Shown piece after piece: positions 1-8,800 of a DNA stretch of 64,000 nucleotides. How positions within the stretch are numbered: the stretch's first letter is position 1; each line of letters opens with the position of its first letter. Below the pieces are notes generated by a model. That model made no database searches, was not told the DNA's origin, and saw only the letters and a list, made by a program, of their open reading frames with translations. The stretch is from CAIYZT01 sp947461435 (GTDB taxonomy: Bacteria > Pseudomonadota > Alphaproteobacteria > Rhodobacterales > Rhodobacteraceae): the NCBI GenBank assembly GCA_965284435.1, contig OZ260083.1:1364001-1428000 (forward strand). The letters are read 5' to 3'. The position numbers and the translations under genes are program-made.

Positions 1-155
1 TCACCCATGTCTTCCCGCCCGACTGCCCCTATCTGGAGCTGGATGCCGTTTTTGGAGTCAAGGAAACGCTGATTGGGGATTTCCGCCAAAGCGGCACCCC
101 ATCAGCGCCCGAATGGCAGCTTGACTGGGACTTCACTTTGGCCGCTGCCCTATGA
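1..155 (+). CDS. Intradiol ring-cleavage dioxygenase, C-terminal end (partial)
   Basis: Only the last ~50 codons are present; the gene begins before the window. The frame starting at base 3 reads THVFPPDCPYLELDAVFGVK and then a C-terminal beta strand ending WDFTLAAAL. This matches the end of catechol or hydroxyquinol 1,2-dioxygenases, where the T-H-x-F and D-A-V-F-x-V-K segments follow the iron-binding His residues. Those enzymes open a catecholic ring between the two hydroxyls using Fe(III). The stop overlaps the next start by 4 bases (ATGA), so the two genes are translationally coupled. The iron ligands lie outside the window, so the substrate class cannot be decided. Confidence 0.7.
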   Translation, partial: THVFPPDCPYLELDAVFGVKETLIGDFRQSGTPSAPEWQLDWDFTLAAAL

Positions 156-979
156 AACCTTGCATCATTTGCGTGGCAATTACCGGCTCATTGCCGCGCA
201 AGGCTGACAACCCGGCGGTTCCGATTACGGTTGCCGAGCAGATCGAAAGCACCCATGCGGCGTTTGAAGCCGGGGCCAGCATCATGCACGCGCATGTACG
301 CAACGACGACGAAACCCCTTCTTCCGATCCCGAGAAATTCGCCCGGCTGAAAGAGGGCATCGAAAAGTACTGCCCCGGCATGATCATCCAGTTCTCGACC
401 GGTGGCCGTTCTGGCGCGGGGCAAGCACGCGGTGGCATGTTGCCCCTGCGGCCCGATATGGCCAGCCTTTCCGTTGGGTCGAACAACTTCCCCACCCGCG
501 TTTACGAAAACCCCCCTGATCTTGTCGATTGGCTGGCCGCCGAAATGTTGACATATGACGTCAAGCCCGAGATCGAGGCATTCGACCTTTCCCACATTCA
601 TCAGGCCGCAGCGATGCAACGCGACGGAAGGCTGACGTCTCCCGCCTATATCCAGTTCGTCATGGGCGTGAAGAACGCCATGCCCGCCGACCGTGAGACA
701 TTCGATTACTATATCCGCACTGTCGAACGTCTGCTTCCGGGTTCGGAGTGGTGCGCAGCGGGCATTGGTCCGGCGCAAATCACGCTCAACGAATGGTGCG
801 TCACTTCAGGCGGCCACGCGCGCACGGGGCTTGAAGATAACATCCGGTTGGACCGCGACACGCTCGCCCCGTCAAACGCAGCACTGGTGAACCGGCTCGT
901 ACAGATCTGTCATCGCCACGACCGCCCTGTCGCGACGCCCTCTCAGGCCCGGGCCATGCTAGGCCTTCGCAAGATCTGA
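152..979 (+). CDS. Beta-keto acid cleavage enzyme (BKACE, DUF849 family)
   Basis: A 275-residue TIM-barrel protein of the family that includes 3-keto-5-aminohexanoate cleavage enzyme. The family uses acetyl-CoA and a beta-keto acid to give an acyl-CoA and acetoacetate. Visible signatures are the metal-binding H-x-H at residues 46-48 (HAHVR), the STGGRSG loop near residue 82, and GLEDN near residue 227, which carries the expected acidic metal ligand. Length is normal for the family. It is coupled by an ATGA overlap to the dioxygenase upstream, so its keto acid may derive from ring cleavage; that is inference. Substrate specificity cannot be read from sequence. Confidence 0.88.
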   Translation: MKPCIICVAITGSLPRKADNPAVPITVAEQIESTHAAFEAGASIMHAHVRNDDETPSSDPEKFARLKEGIEKYCPGMIIQFSTGGRSGAGQARGGMLPLRPDMASLSVGSNNFPTRVYENPPDLVDWLAAEMLTYDVKPEIEAFDLSHIHQAAAMQRDGRLTSPAYIQFVMGVKNAMPADRETFDYYIRTVERLLPGSEWCAAGIGPAQITLNEWCVTSGGHARTGLEDNIRLDRDTLAPSNAALVNRLVQICHRHDRPVATPSQARAMLGLRKI

Positions 980-1180
980 TACCTGCGGGTTCATCGCATG
1001 GACGATTGAGCCGCGACTGGGGTTTGGACTTTCGGGCAATAGGGGACAAGCCGCCGCGTTTGGCAGTCACAGGTGGTGCAAGTGGCACGGCAACGACTGT
1101 ATCGGTCGAGTAGGGAATGATTGGCTTTTGGTCCTCAAAGCCCCCTTCAGGGGAGGTGGCCAATCCTTCCGGAGCGATTG

Positions 1181-1786
1181 TTATCGAGGAATCTTGCACT
1201 CGACCACAAAGTCTCGGAATGCGTCTGACTGAATGACTTCGGCACTGCGCGCCCTAATCTCCTGAAATTCTTCCGCCCACTGGCGAAGTTCGTCGCAATG
1301 ATGCTTGATTTGGCCAGAGGCTTCAATCAGGGCAGCCTCCGCCGCCCTGCACCCGTCGATGCTGCCAAGATCATGCAGATCGAGGAAATGGTGGACCAGA
1401 TTGTTGCGCAAGAGCACCAGTTCCTTCAGGCCTTTTTCGGCCCGTGCGAAGTCATCCGCCGAAAGCTCAAGTTGTTGGTGGACCCTGAACGCGGGCGTGT
1501 TTTCCAACCTGTCTTGCTGCTTTTCCGATAACATCTGCTTTCCTTCGGTGGTCAGGAAAGAGTCGAGCAGGTGCTTGACGAGAGTCCCAAGCGTCTTGCG
1601 GCCAATATCAGTCGAACGGATGCCTTGAGCTTCACCCAGAGATTGCGCAGACCCCGAGAAATCATGATGCGCAACGATTTCTTTCATTATAAGTTCATAT
1701 GCCTGCAGGCGCAGCACACATTGGCCCAGCAGCCGCTGAACCTCGTGCTGTCGCGTCTTCAGCCCTTCGTCGGGTGAACCCATCAT
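1181..1786 (-). CDS. Hypothetical protein with HEPN-like R-x4-H motif
   Basis: A 201-residue, helix-rich, soluble-looking protein with no signal peptide. I do not recognise a named family. Residues 127-133 read RNNLVHH, which fits the R-N-x3-H active-site pattern of HEPN RNase-like domains, and it sits in a predicted helix after KELVLL. The C-terminal third is rich in charged residues and may be coiled coil. There is no nucleotidyltransferase (MNT) partner or obvious antitoxin next to it. It is isolated between the BKACE gene and the chvE operon. The HEPN assignment rests on one motif only. Confidence 0.5.
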   Translation of the reverse strand: MMGSPDEGLKTRQHEVQRLLGQCVLRLQAYELIMKEIVAHHDFSGSAQSLGEAQGIRSTDIGRKTLGTLVKHLLDSFLTTEGKQMLSEKQQDRLENTPAFRVHQQLELSADDFARAEKGLKELVLLRNNLVHHFLDLHDLGSIDGCRAAEAALIEASGQIKHHCDELRQWAEEFQEIRARSAEVIQSDAFRDFVVECKIPR

Positions 1787-2302
1787 TTCGAACCCTACAT
1801 CTAGTTATTCTTTGCACAACTTTAGCCTGAAAAATCGAGCCACGGTACCCATTTGCTTGCTCAAACATGAAGGGGATTGGGATCGTGCCAAGGTCGGCAT
1901 GGGCGAGGGGGCGGAAATTTAGAAAATGCGGTGTTCTTACGGCGTCTTCCTAATCGGAACCGGCTCAAACCGGGCGTGGCGTGGTTGACCCGCGCAGCCT
2001 TGCCTTTGCAGGACCTGATTGCGACCCGGTTCCTTGAGTCACCTTGGACTGGGTCAAGCCAAAGACGTCGTCGTCCCGCGCGGCGGTGAGGGTTTTCTCA
2101 AGCGTCATCAGCAGCTTGGAATAGCCCAATACGGGATCGTCGTCTGTTGGCACAAGGAAAGTGATCATGCGCGGATCACAGAAGGGGCATCCGCGGAGGT
2201 AATACCCTTGCCAGAGGAGCAGTCTCGCCGTAACAATCTTTACCGGCCAAGAGCAAACCCAGATTACCCTGCTCCAGCCAGCAATCTCAGGGAGGAATTC
2301 AC
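1787..2302. other. Intergenic region upstream of chvE
   Basis: 516 bases without a convincing gene. A 67-codon minus-strand frame (1965-2168) starts with plausible protein sequence but has no recognisable family and no good ribosome binding site; it may be a gene remnant. The last part must carry the chvE promoter, and GGGAGGA at about 2289-2295 is the chvE ribosome binding site. No clear -35/-10 pair or operator was identified. Confidence 0.5.
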
Positions 2303-3376
2303 TTGTTAAATCGCAGACAACTCATGGCGTCCGCAACCGGCCTTGCCTTGGCCCTGGCGGCTGGCGTCGGCCCAGCCTTTGCTCAAAGCAAGGGACTGGT
2401 AGGCATTTCGATGCCAACGAAGTCTTCAACGCGCTGGATCTCGGATGGCGAAAGCATGGTGAAGGAGTTCACCGCACTCGGCTATGAGACCGACTTGCAG
2501 TATGGTGAGGACGATATTCCCAACCAGTTGGCGCAGATCGAGAACATGGTCACCAAGGGTGCCAAGGTTCTGATCATCGCCGCCATTGATGGCTCGACGC
2601 TTTCGGACATTCTTGCCAAGGCCCATGAGGCCGGCGCCAAGGTGTTTGCCTATGACCGCCTGATCACCAAGACCGAAAACGTGGACTATTACACCACGTT
2701 CGACAATTTCGGCGTGGGCGTGCTGCAGGGTACTTCGCTGGTCGACGGCTTGAAAGAGCGGTTTGCTGGTGTGAAGCCGTGGAATGTCGAACTTTTCGGC
2801 GGCTCGCCGGACGACACCAATGCGTTCTACTTCTATGACGGCGCGATGAGCGTTTTGCAGCCCCTGATCGACTCGGGCGACATCGCAATCCTTTCCGGTC
2901 AAATGGGCATGGACAAGGTTGGCACGCTGCGTTGGGACGGCGCGGTGGCGCAGGCCCGCATGGATAACCTGCTTTCGGCCTTCTACACCGAGCAGAAGGT
3001 TCACGGCGTACTGGCACCCTATGACGGGTTGTCGCGCGGCATCATCTCGTCCCTGAAGGGTGTCGGCTACGCACCGGGAGCCGAGATGCCGATCGTCACA
3101 GGTCAGGATGCCGAAGTGCCGTCGGTGAAGGCGATGATGTCGGGCGAGCAGTATTCGACCGTGTTCAAGGACACCCGTGAGCTTGCCAAGGTCACTGCGA
3201 CGATGGTCGATGCCGTGATGCAGGGCAACGAGCCTGAAATCAACGACACCAAGACCTACAACAACGAAGTCAAAGTGGTTCCGTCGTATTTGCTGACGCC
3301 GCATTCGGTTGGCAAAGACGACATCACCGCAATGCTGGTCGATTCCGGCTACATCAAGGCCGAAGATCTGCAATAA
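2303..3376 (+). CDS. chvE: Multiple-monosaccharide ABC transporter, periplasmic binding protein (ChvE type)
   Basis: A 357-residue periplasmic binding protein. The start is TTG, chosen because GGGAGGA lies just upstream; the next ATG (codon 8) would cut into the signal peptide. The N-terminus has two arginines, a hydrophobic core and a cleavage site after AFA-Q near residue 28. The mature part begins with VGISMPTKSSTRW and contains the PYDGLSRG and VTGQDAE segments typical of ChvE-like receptors. In the family these bind aldoses such as glucose, galactose, arabinose or xylose. Two transporter genes follow on the same strand. In some bacteria ChvE also feeds a sensor kinase, but none is seen here. 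Confidence 0.9.
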   Translation: MLNRRQLMASATGLALALAAGVGPAFAQSKGLVGISMPTKSSTRWISDGESMVKEFTALGYETDLQYGEDDIPNQLAQIENMVTKGAKVLIIAAIDGSTLSDILAKAHEAGAKVFAYDRLITKTENVDYYTTFDNFGVGVLQGTSLVDGLKERFAGVKPWNVELFGGSPDDTNAFYFYDGAMSVLQPLIDSGDIAILSGQMGMDKVGTLRWDGAVAQARMDNLLSAFYTEQKVHGVLAPYDGLSRGIISSLKGVGYAPGAEMPIVTGQDAEVPSVKAMMSGEQYSTVFKDTRELAKVTATMVDAVMQGNEPEINDTKTYNNEVKVVPSYLLTPHSVGKDDITAMLVDSGYIKAEDLQ

Positions 3377-3407
3377 GCGGAGCCAATCAGACGTTCACAT
3401 GAGCGTC

Positions 3408-3430
3408 GTCCCCGGGCTTGTCCCGGGGAC
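3408..3430 (+). promoter_or_regulatory. Intercistronic stem-loop between chvE and gguA
   Basis: GTCCCCGGG and CCCGGGGAC form a perfect 9-bp stem around a 5-base loop, 31 bases after the chvE stop. No T-tract follows, so it is more likely an mRNA-stabilising or attenuating hairpin than a full terminator. Such hairpins are common after binding-protein genes, which need higher expression than the transporter genes. Confidence 0.6.
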
Positions 3431-3533
3431 TGACTTTGTGCAAACCTGATGTTAGTACAGACTGCGGCACGGCAGCTTTTCGGACCGGCCCGGACGTGGA
3501 GACGTGTTTGAGGCAAACAATATCGGGGGAGCA

Positions 3534-5063
3534 ATGCAGCCCATTCTAGAGATGCGCAGCATCACGAAGAGTTTTCCTGGCGTCAAGGCGCTGACGGAGG
3601 TGGCACTGAGCGTTGTTCCCGGCGAAATCCACGCTGTGGTTGGCGAAAACGGGGCCGGAAAATCGACACTGATGAAGGTTCTGTCGGGCGTCTATCCGTA
3701 TGGATCCTATGACGGCCAAATCTACTTTGAAGGCGTTGAACGGAAGTTTTCCTCGATCGCCGATTCAGAGTCTACCGGTATCATCATTATTCACCAAGAG
3801 TTGGCATTGGTGCCGCTTTTGTCGATTGCGGAAAACATCTTTCTTGGTCATGAGACCGCGAAATACGGCATCATCAACTGGTTCGAGGCGTTCAGGCGGA
3901 CCGTGGAGTTGCTCAAGAAAGTGGGTCTGAGAGAGCACCCGAATACGCTGATCTCTGATCTTGGCACGGGCAAACAGCAACTGGTCGAAATCGCCAAGGC
4001 GCTGAACAAATCGGTCAAGTTGCTTATTCTCGACGAGCCAACTTCAAGCCTGAACGAAACAGACTCCAACGCACTGCTCGAACTGCTTCAGGTTTTTCGA
4101 TCCCAAGGCATTTCGTCGGTGCTCATCACCCACAAGCTGAACGAAGTGATGAAAGTTGCCGACCGCATCACGGTGCTGCGGGACGGCAAAACGGTCGATA
4201 CGCTCGACACCAAGACCGACACCGTGAACGAGGACCGCATCATCAAAGCGATGGTGGGCCGCGAATTGACCGATCGTTATCCGCCGCGCCATGCCACCAT
4301 TGGTGACCCGGTGTTCGAGGTGACAGACTGGAACGCCTATCACCCGCTGCACGCCGACAGGAAAATGATAAAGGATGTCAGCTTTCACGTGCGCAAAGGC
4401 GAGGTCGTGGGCATTGCAGGCCTGATGGGCGCCGGACGGACCGAATTGGCCATGTCGATTTTTGGTCGCGCCTATGGGCAGAAGATCACCGGCCAAGTGA
4501 AGCTTCATGGCAAGATCAAGGATGTCTCCAGCATTCCGAAGGCAATGGAAGCGGGGCTGGCCTACGTCACGGAGGATCGCAAGACCTTCGGACTGGTTCT
4601 GATCGACCACATCAAGCATAATGTGACGCTGGCCAATCTGGACGGTGTATCCACACGCGGCGTGATCGATGATCTGGGCGAATTGTCGGTTGCCAGCAAA
4701 TACGTCAAGGATCTGGCGATACGCTGTTCAAGCGTGTTTCAGACCACAGTCGATCTTTCTGGCGGGAACCAACAGAAGGTTGTGCTTTCGAAATGGTTGT
4801 TCTCTGGACCGGAAGTTCTGATTCTGGATGAACCAACGCGCGGCATCGACGTTGGCGCAAAGTACGAAATCTACGGAATCATCAACAAGTTGGCGGAAGA
4901 GGGCAAGGCTGTGATCGTGATTTCGTCCGAGATGCCGGAACTGCTTGGCATTTCGGACCGCATCTATGTGATGAACGATGGCCGGATGGTGGCAGAGATG
5001 CCAGCGAAGGAAGCCAGCCAAGAAAAGATAATGAGGGCCATCATGAAATCCTGGGACAATTGA
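3534..5063 (+). CDS. gguA: Multiple-monosaccharide ABC transporter, ATP-binding protein
   Basis: A 509-residue duplicated ABC ATPase of the sugar class. ATG at 3534 is preferred over the in-frame GTG at 3504 because GGGGGA sits a few bases before it. First half: Walker A GENGAGKS at residues 38-44, a degenerate signature LGTGKQQ near 143, Walker B LLILDEPT near 163. Second half: a non-canonical Walker A (LMGAGRTE), an intact signature LSGGNQQK near 408 and Walker B VLILDEPTRGID. This asymmetry is normal for MglA/GguA-type proteins. One base separates it from the permease gene. Confidence 0.92.
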   Translation: MQPILEMRSITKSFPGVKALTEVALSVVPGEIHAVVGENGAGKSTLMKVLSGVYPYGSYDGQIYFEGVERKFSSIADSESTGIIIIHQELALVPLLSIAENIFLGHETAKYGIINWFEAFRRTVELLKKVGLREHPNTLISDLGTGKQQLVEIAKALNKSVKLLILDEPTSSLNETDSNALLELLQVFRSQGISSVLITHKLNEVMKVADRITVLRDGKTVDTLDTKTDTVNEDRIIKAMVGRELTDRYPPRHATIGDPVFEVTDWNAYHPLHADRKMIKDVSFHVRKGEVVGIAGLMGAGRTELAMSIFGRAYGQKITGQVKLHGKIKDVSSIPKAMEAGLAYVTEDRKTFGLVLIDHIKHNVTLANLDGVSTRGVIDDLGELSVASKYVKDLAIRCSSVFQTTVDLSGGNQQKVVLSKWLFSGPEVLILDEPTRGIDVGAKYEIYGIINKLAEEGKAVIVISSEMPELLGISDRIYVMNDGRMVAEMPAKEASQEKIMRAIMKSWDN

Positions 5064-5064
5064 C

Positions 5065-6252
5065 ATGAGCGACGAAATCACTTCCACTCAATCGAAGCCG
5101 GACATGTTGCGTTTCATCAAGGCCAATGTCCGAGATTACGCCCTGCTATTGTCGCTGCTCGCCATCATGATCTTCTTTCAGTTCACCACGGGCGGAACAC
5201 TTTTCAAACCGATCAACGTCACAAACCTGCTTTTGCAAAACAGCTACATCGTGATCATGGCGCTTGGCATGCTGCTGATCATCGTGGCCGGACATATTGA
5301 CCTGTCGGTTGGGTCGGTGTCAGGTTTTATTGGCGCGGTCGCTGCGGTCATGATGGTTACCTGGAAGCTTGATCCGATCGTCACGGTCATCGTCTGTCTG
5401 GCGCTGGGGGCCGTCATAGGCGGCGCGCAAGGATACTTTGTCGCTTACTACAAGATCCCTGCCTTCATCGTGACACTTGCCGGTATGCTGGTGTTCAAAG
5501 GTCTGGCACTTACTGTTCTTGGGGGAGCGTCCGTCGGCCCATTCCCTAAGGAATTTCAGCTTTTGAGCTCAGGCTTCGTGCCCGACTTCACCAGCAGCGC
5601 CTTCAACTGGTTGGCCATTGTTGTCGGCAGCGCCGTCACCGTTGCGATCATCTTCTTCAACTTCAAGGAACGCAGAAACCAGCTGGAGCATGGGCTGGCG
5701 GAAGAACCTGACGTGATCTTTTACAGCCGTAACGTTCTGGTGGCTGTGGCATTTCTTGGTTTTTCCTTTCTGATGGCAAGCTACAAGGGTCTGCCGAATG
5801 TACTGATCGTGATGTTCGCATTGATCGTTCTGTTCGTGTTTCTGACCACGCGCACGACGTTGGGGCGCCGTGTTTATGCGATGGGCGGCAACGAAAAGGC
5901 GGCCAAGCTTTCGGGCATCAATACCGAAAAACTGACTTTTCTGATCTTCGTCATCATGGGGGCGCTGGCGGCGCTGGCCGGCCTGATCTTCGCGGCGCGC
6001 TTGAATGTCGCCACACCGAAGGCAGGTGCTGGATTTGAGCTTGAGGTCATTGCGGCCTGCTTCATCGGCGGGGCTGCTACGACCGGCGGTGTTGGCAAGG
6101 TGATCGGTGCGGTGATTGGCGCGTTCATCATCGGGGTCATGAACAACGGCATGTCAATCCTCGGCGTTGGCATTGACCTGCAGCAAGTAATCAAAGGCTT
6201 CGTGCTGATGCTTGCTGTCTTTCTTGACGTCTATTACAAGAAGAAAGGGTGA
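5065..6252 (+). CDS. gguB: Multiple-monosaccharide ABC transporter, permease
   Basis: A 395-residue inner-membrane permease of the BPD_transp_2 family with about ten hydrophobic segments. It has the GHIDLSVGSVSGF motif near residue 76 and the conserved EAA-like loop region TLGRRVYAMGGNEKAAKLSG near 270. A polar loop around residues 195-215 is richer in charge than usual. It starts one base after gguA and completes the chvE-gguA-gguB importer. Downstream, IS21-related sequence begins within about 40 bases. Confidence 0.92.
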   Translation: MSDEITSTQSKPDMLRFIKANVRDYALLLSLLAIMIFFQFTTGGTLFKPINVTNLLLQNSYIVIMALGMLLIIVAGHIDLSVGSVSGFIGAVAAVMMVTWKLDPIVTVIVCLALGAVIGGAQGYFVAYYKIPAFIVTLAGMLVFKGLALTVLGGASVGPFPKEFQLLSSGFVPDFTSSAFNWLAIVVGSAVTVAIIFFNFKERRNQLEHGLAEEPDVIFYSRNVLVAVAFLGFSFLMASYKGLPNVLIVMFALIVLFVFLTTRTTLGRRVYAMGGNEKAAKLSGINTEKLTFLIFVIMGALAALAGLIFAARLNVATPKAGAGFELEVIAACFIGGAATTGGVGKVIGAVIGAFIIGVMNNGMSILGVGIDLQQVIKGFVLMLAVFLDVYYKKKG

Positions 6253-6287
6253 TCAGAAGCGGCTTTCGCCTGCCATCTGTTTGTATC

Positions 6288-6515
6288 TGTTGATTTGCAC
6301 CCAGAAGTGACCCGGATTTTTCGTCGAGAATTGACCCGCCTGAAGGTTATGTTCTGCGGGTTATTCTTGGGTCAAGATAGGCGTGGTCGCCCTTTTCGTT
6401 TTGGCTACTGCTGAGCTTGCCTTGAAGCGGAAGCTGTCGTTTCTGGTCTTCAAGATGTGACAGCGGTGGGTCAGGCGGTCGAGCAGCGCCGTCGTCATTT
6501 TGGCATCACCGATGA
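6288..6515 (-). mobile_element. IS21-family remnant: terminal end plus 3' part of istB
   Basis: The last ~50 codons of an IstB-like ATPase are recognisable on the minus strand (GDAKMTTALLDRLTHR, then NDSFRFK, stop at 6361). Beyond the stop, 6288-6340 holds two TGACCC-type direct repeats (gtgacccgg and ttgacccgcc) like the multiple terminal repeats of IS21-family ends. The rest of istB and all of istA are missing. The remnant is joined in frame to a truncated regulator gene at about 6512. Confidence 0.72.
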
Positions 6516-7082
6516 CCTTTGGTACCTGATCTACGTCCGCCGGTCGATCCCTGCAAATGAGGGACGAGCCGCGGGCAACGACGGAAAAAGTCTTGAAGCG
6601 GTTGAGTTCAGTGATCAGGTCCTCGACCACGCCATCCGCGAAGCAGTCCTGCTCGGGATCGCTGCTCAGATTTGCAAATGGCAAAACTAGAATGGCGGGA
6701 CGTAATCCCTAATGACCTTAACGTCGTCGTCGGCATCTAAACGATAGCCATGGCGCGGGACAGTCACGATCCATGCGGTGCCGTCGGAATTAATTCCAAG
6801 GGCCTTGCGCAGTGCAGATAGCTGCGCTGAAAGGTTGGCCGCCTCAAAGTAGCTGTTTGGCCATGCCGCTTTGATGACGTCGTATTTGTCGGTAACTTCG
6901 ACCTTCCCTTCAACAAGGGCCACACACAGGGCAACGGCGCGACCGCCGATGCGCTGTGTGTGGCCCTCCCGGGTCAAAGTTATCTGCAGCGGGTCGAGGA
7001 TAAGGGGCCCGGGACGTCTTGGGGGATTGCAAATTAGGTACCCCGGATCAACAACTGTCTTATTTTGGAACTGCTTGAGCAT
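6512..7082 (-). pseudogene. Winged-helix/TolB-like (adenylate-cyclase-type) regulator, frameshifted and truncated
   Basis: Two minus-strand frames together resemble one protein. Bases 7082-6687 encode a winged-helix DNA-binding domain of the OmpR C-terminal type, with SAQLSALRKALG and a final WIVTVPRHGYRL. A one-base frame change near 6690 leads into ILVLPFANLSSDPEQ and VVEDLITELNRFKTFSVVAR, the conserved start of the TolB-like domain that usually follows such winged helices. After about 60 residues the sequence switches to IstB at around 6512. The protein has therefore lost the rest of its TolB-like and repeat domains and is unlikely to work. Confidence 0.72.
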
Positions 7083-8047
7083 TTGGTTGTTCGTGGGTCT
7101 AGGGTCCGGAACCTGGAATAACGGAACGCCGGCTGTCTGCTTCAGGCCAAGGATGGCCTTATCTCCGACTGGCCGGAACGGCGACGTTCGAGGAACCTAC
7201 AATAGACTGGATTCAAAGCAGTGGGATGCTTTGAATGGACAGCGGGAGACGCGTAGGGGACCCTTGACCGCTACCGCTCGCAAGCGCAAGTTCTTCGGGT
7301 AACGATTGGAATATCCCGGGCTCGGCATGGCGGAAGTCACGGATAGCGCCTTGGCCTGGGTTCCCACCATGTGGTGCTTGCCGTGACCGGCCCGCGCGGG
7401 CAGTCAGGTTCGCTTTGTTAACCTGCATTCCAACATGAGGGTCCAACGATTGCCGGCCAGCCTATTGGATCCTAGGCCCCCTGCCGATTAACCTAAACCG
7501 CAAAGGCGCTAAGACGATCAACTCGGTCAGACCTTGGGGCGAACGCAGGCATAACGTCTAACTGGTCGAATGAAATGTGTATCGTTCGAAATGCTTGCCC
7601 TGTATCGACTGGAACATGTTTCAAGAGAGAATTGGCGGCGTGCCGTCGTGCGCTGCCGCTAGGATCGTCTGCATTCTCGTGATTTGAACGGCTGCATGTG
7701 TATGGCGATGGATCAGCTTTTCCGTGCTGCCGACCGTCCGGATTTCGCCCCTTGCGTCGATGGCCGCGCCATCGACGTGTTCGGCGCTGACCGGAAACGT
7801 AGTCTGCGCACGTCTGTGCAACGCAGCTTCCTCGGTACTGCCGGTCAGGCAGAATGGAGCGTTTGGAGCCGATTAGTGTTGGCGGTTAGACGGGCGATGA
7901 GGATGGCTGATTCAGATCAGGTCGTCGTCCGGACAATCGCGTTAACTTACGGGTCTGCCAATCTGCGGCAGATCCGTCGGTGTTGGTTGTCACCGTCGTC
8001 CGGTCCCCGAAACAGGGGTCGGGGCAATCGCAGAGGAGTTGGCGGGG
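7083..8047. other. Gene-poor stretch, probably degraded DNA
   Basis: About 960 bases in which no frame gives a convincing protein. The longer frames, for example a 210-codon plus-strand frame from 7684, are rich in Arg, Trp and Cys and look like noise; its last third overlaps the real small membrane-protein gene in another frame. No RNA gene, repeat or IS end was recognised here. Confidence 0.5.
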
Positions 8048-8299
8048 ATGATGCGCAGCGTGGCCTTGGTTTGCGGCATCATTGCCATTTTGCTTGGTGG
8101 GCTTTGGCTGCTGCAAGGGCTGGCGATCGTCCGGTTGAGGCCCATTCTCTGCTTTGCCGACTGCGCGCCCATTCAGGGACCATCGGCGATGTGGGCGGGT
8201 GTCGGAGCGGTCACGGTCGCCGTTGGTGGAATTGGCATCGCGTGGTCTCGCAGACGCGGTGCAATCTCGCCCAACTCAACGCAGTCCGGTTCAAAATGA
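8048..8299 (+). CDS. Small two-helix membrane protein, function unknown
   Basis: An 83-residue protein starting MMRSVALVCGIIAILLGG. It has two transmembrane helices (about residues 4-26 and 48-68), separated by a short loop containing the pair C-F-A-D-C, and a basic tail SRRRG. The loop LRPILCFADCAPIQGPS and its placement resemble small hypothetical membrane proteins I associate with proteobacteria, so I regard it as a real gene. The start is ATG at 8048 or 8051, after AGAGGAG at 8032-8038; an upstream TTG is less likely. No operon partner. Confidence 0.6.
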   Translation: MMRSVALVCGIIAILLGGLWLLQGLAIVRLRPILCFADCAPIQGPSAMWAGVGAVTVAVGGIGIAWSRRRGAISPNSTQSGSK

Positions 8300-8428
8300 C
8301 ACGCGGGCAGGCATGACGAAAAAGAAAATGCATCTGCTTTTGGCCGGCAAGACGTGACCAACCACGCCGCAGGGTGAAAAATCCTGTTTCAACGGCACGA
8401 CAGGCATGCTCGCCCAGAGGATTGGGGC

Positions 8429-8800
8429 ATGATGATGCGCGACGACAGCACTCCCATACGGTTCTTTGCTATGGTCCTTGTCCTGTCGCTGCCGTTCTAC
8501 GCATTGGGAGCACTTTGCCCTTCGCGCCCGCTTTGCCCATCAGCGCTGTGATGGCCTGCGTGCCGATGACTGCGGCCCTGACCCTCGTGACGCGCCAAGA
8601 TGGCTTCAAAGCCGCGCGCGGACTTTTTGCAAGCGCGTTCCATGTTCGCACCATCCCGAATATTTGGTGGGCTCTTGTTGCACTCGGATTCATGCCTGTG
8701 CCTTCTTAATCACGGGCGGAATCGTCTGGCTGTCCGGCGTGGCCTTGCCCAATCTTCACCTTCTTCCGGCCAAATCCTCAGGGACCCTTTCCTGCCTATA
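8429..8800 (+). pseudogene. CPBP-type membrane protein remnant with two frameshifts
   Basis: Three overlapping frames read as one membrane protein. Frame one from three tandem ATGs at 8429 gives RFFAMVLVLSLPFYALGAL. The reading then continues in a second frame with LPFAPALPISAVMACVPM and TIPNIWWALVALGFMPV, and in a third frame with FLITGGIVWLSGVALPNLHL, up to about 8800. The pattern resembles the N-terminal part of CPBP-family intramembrane protease-like proteins (CAAX-type). The catalytic EExxxR and H-motif part is absent. Frame changes lie near 8515 and 8700. Confidence 0.6.

Noticed and set aside
7684..8316. 210-codon plus-strand frame
   Set aside because: Noise-like composition; its end overlaps the real small membrane protein in another frame.
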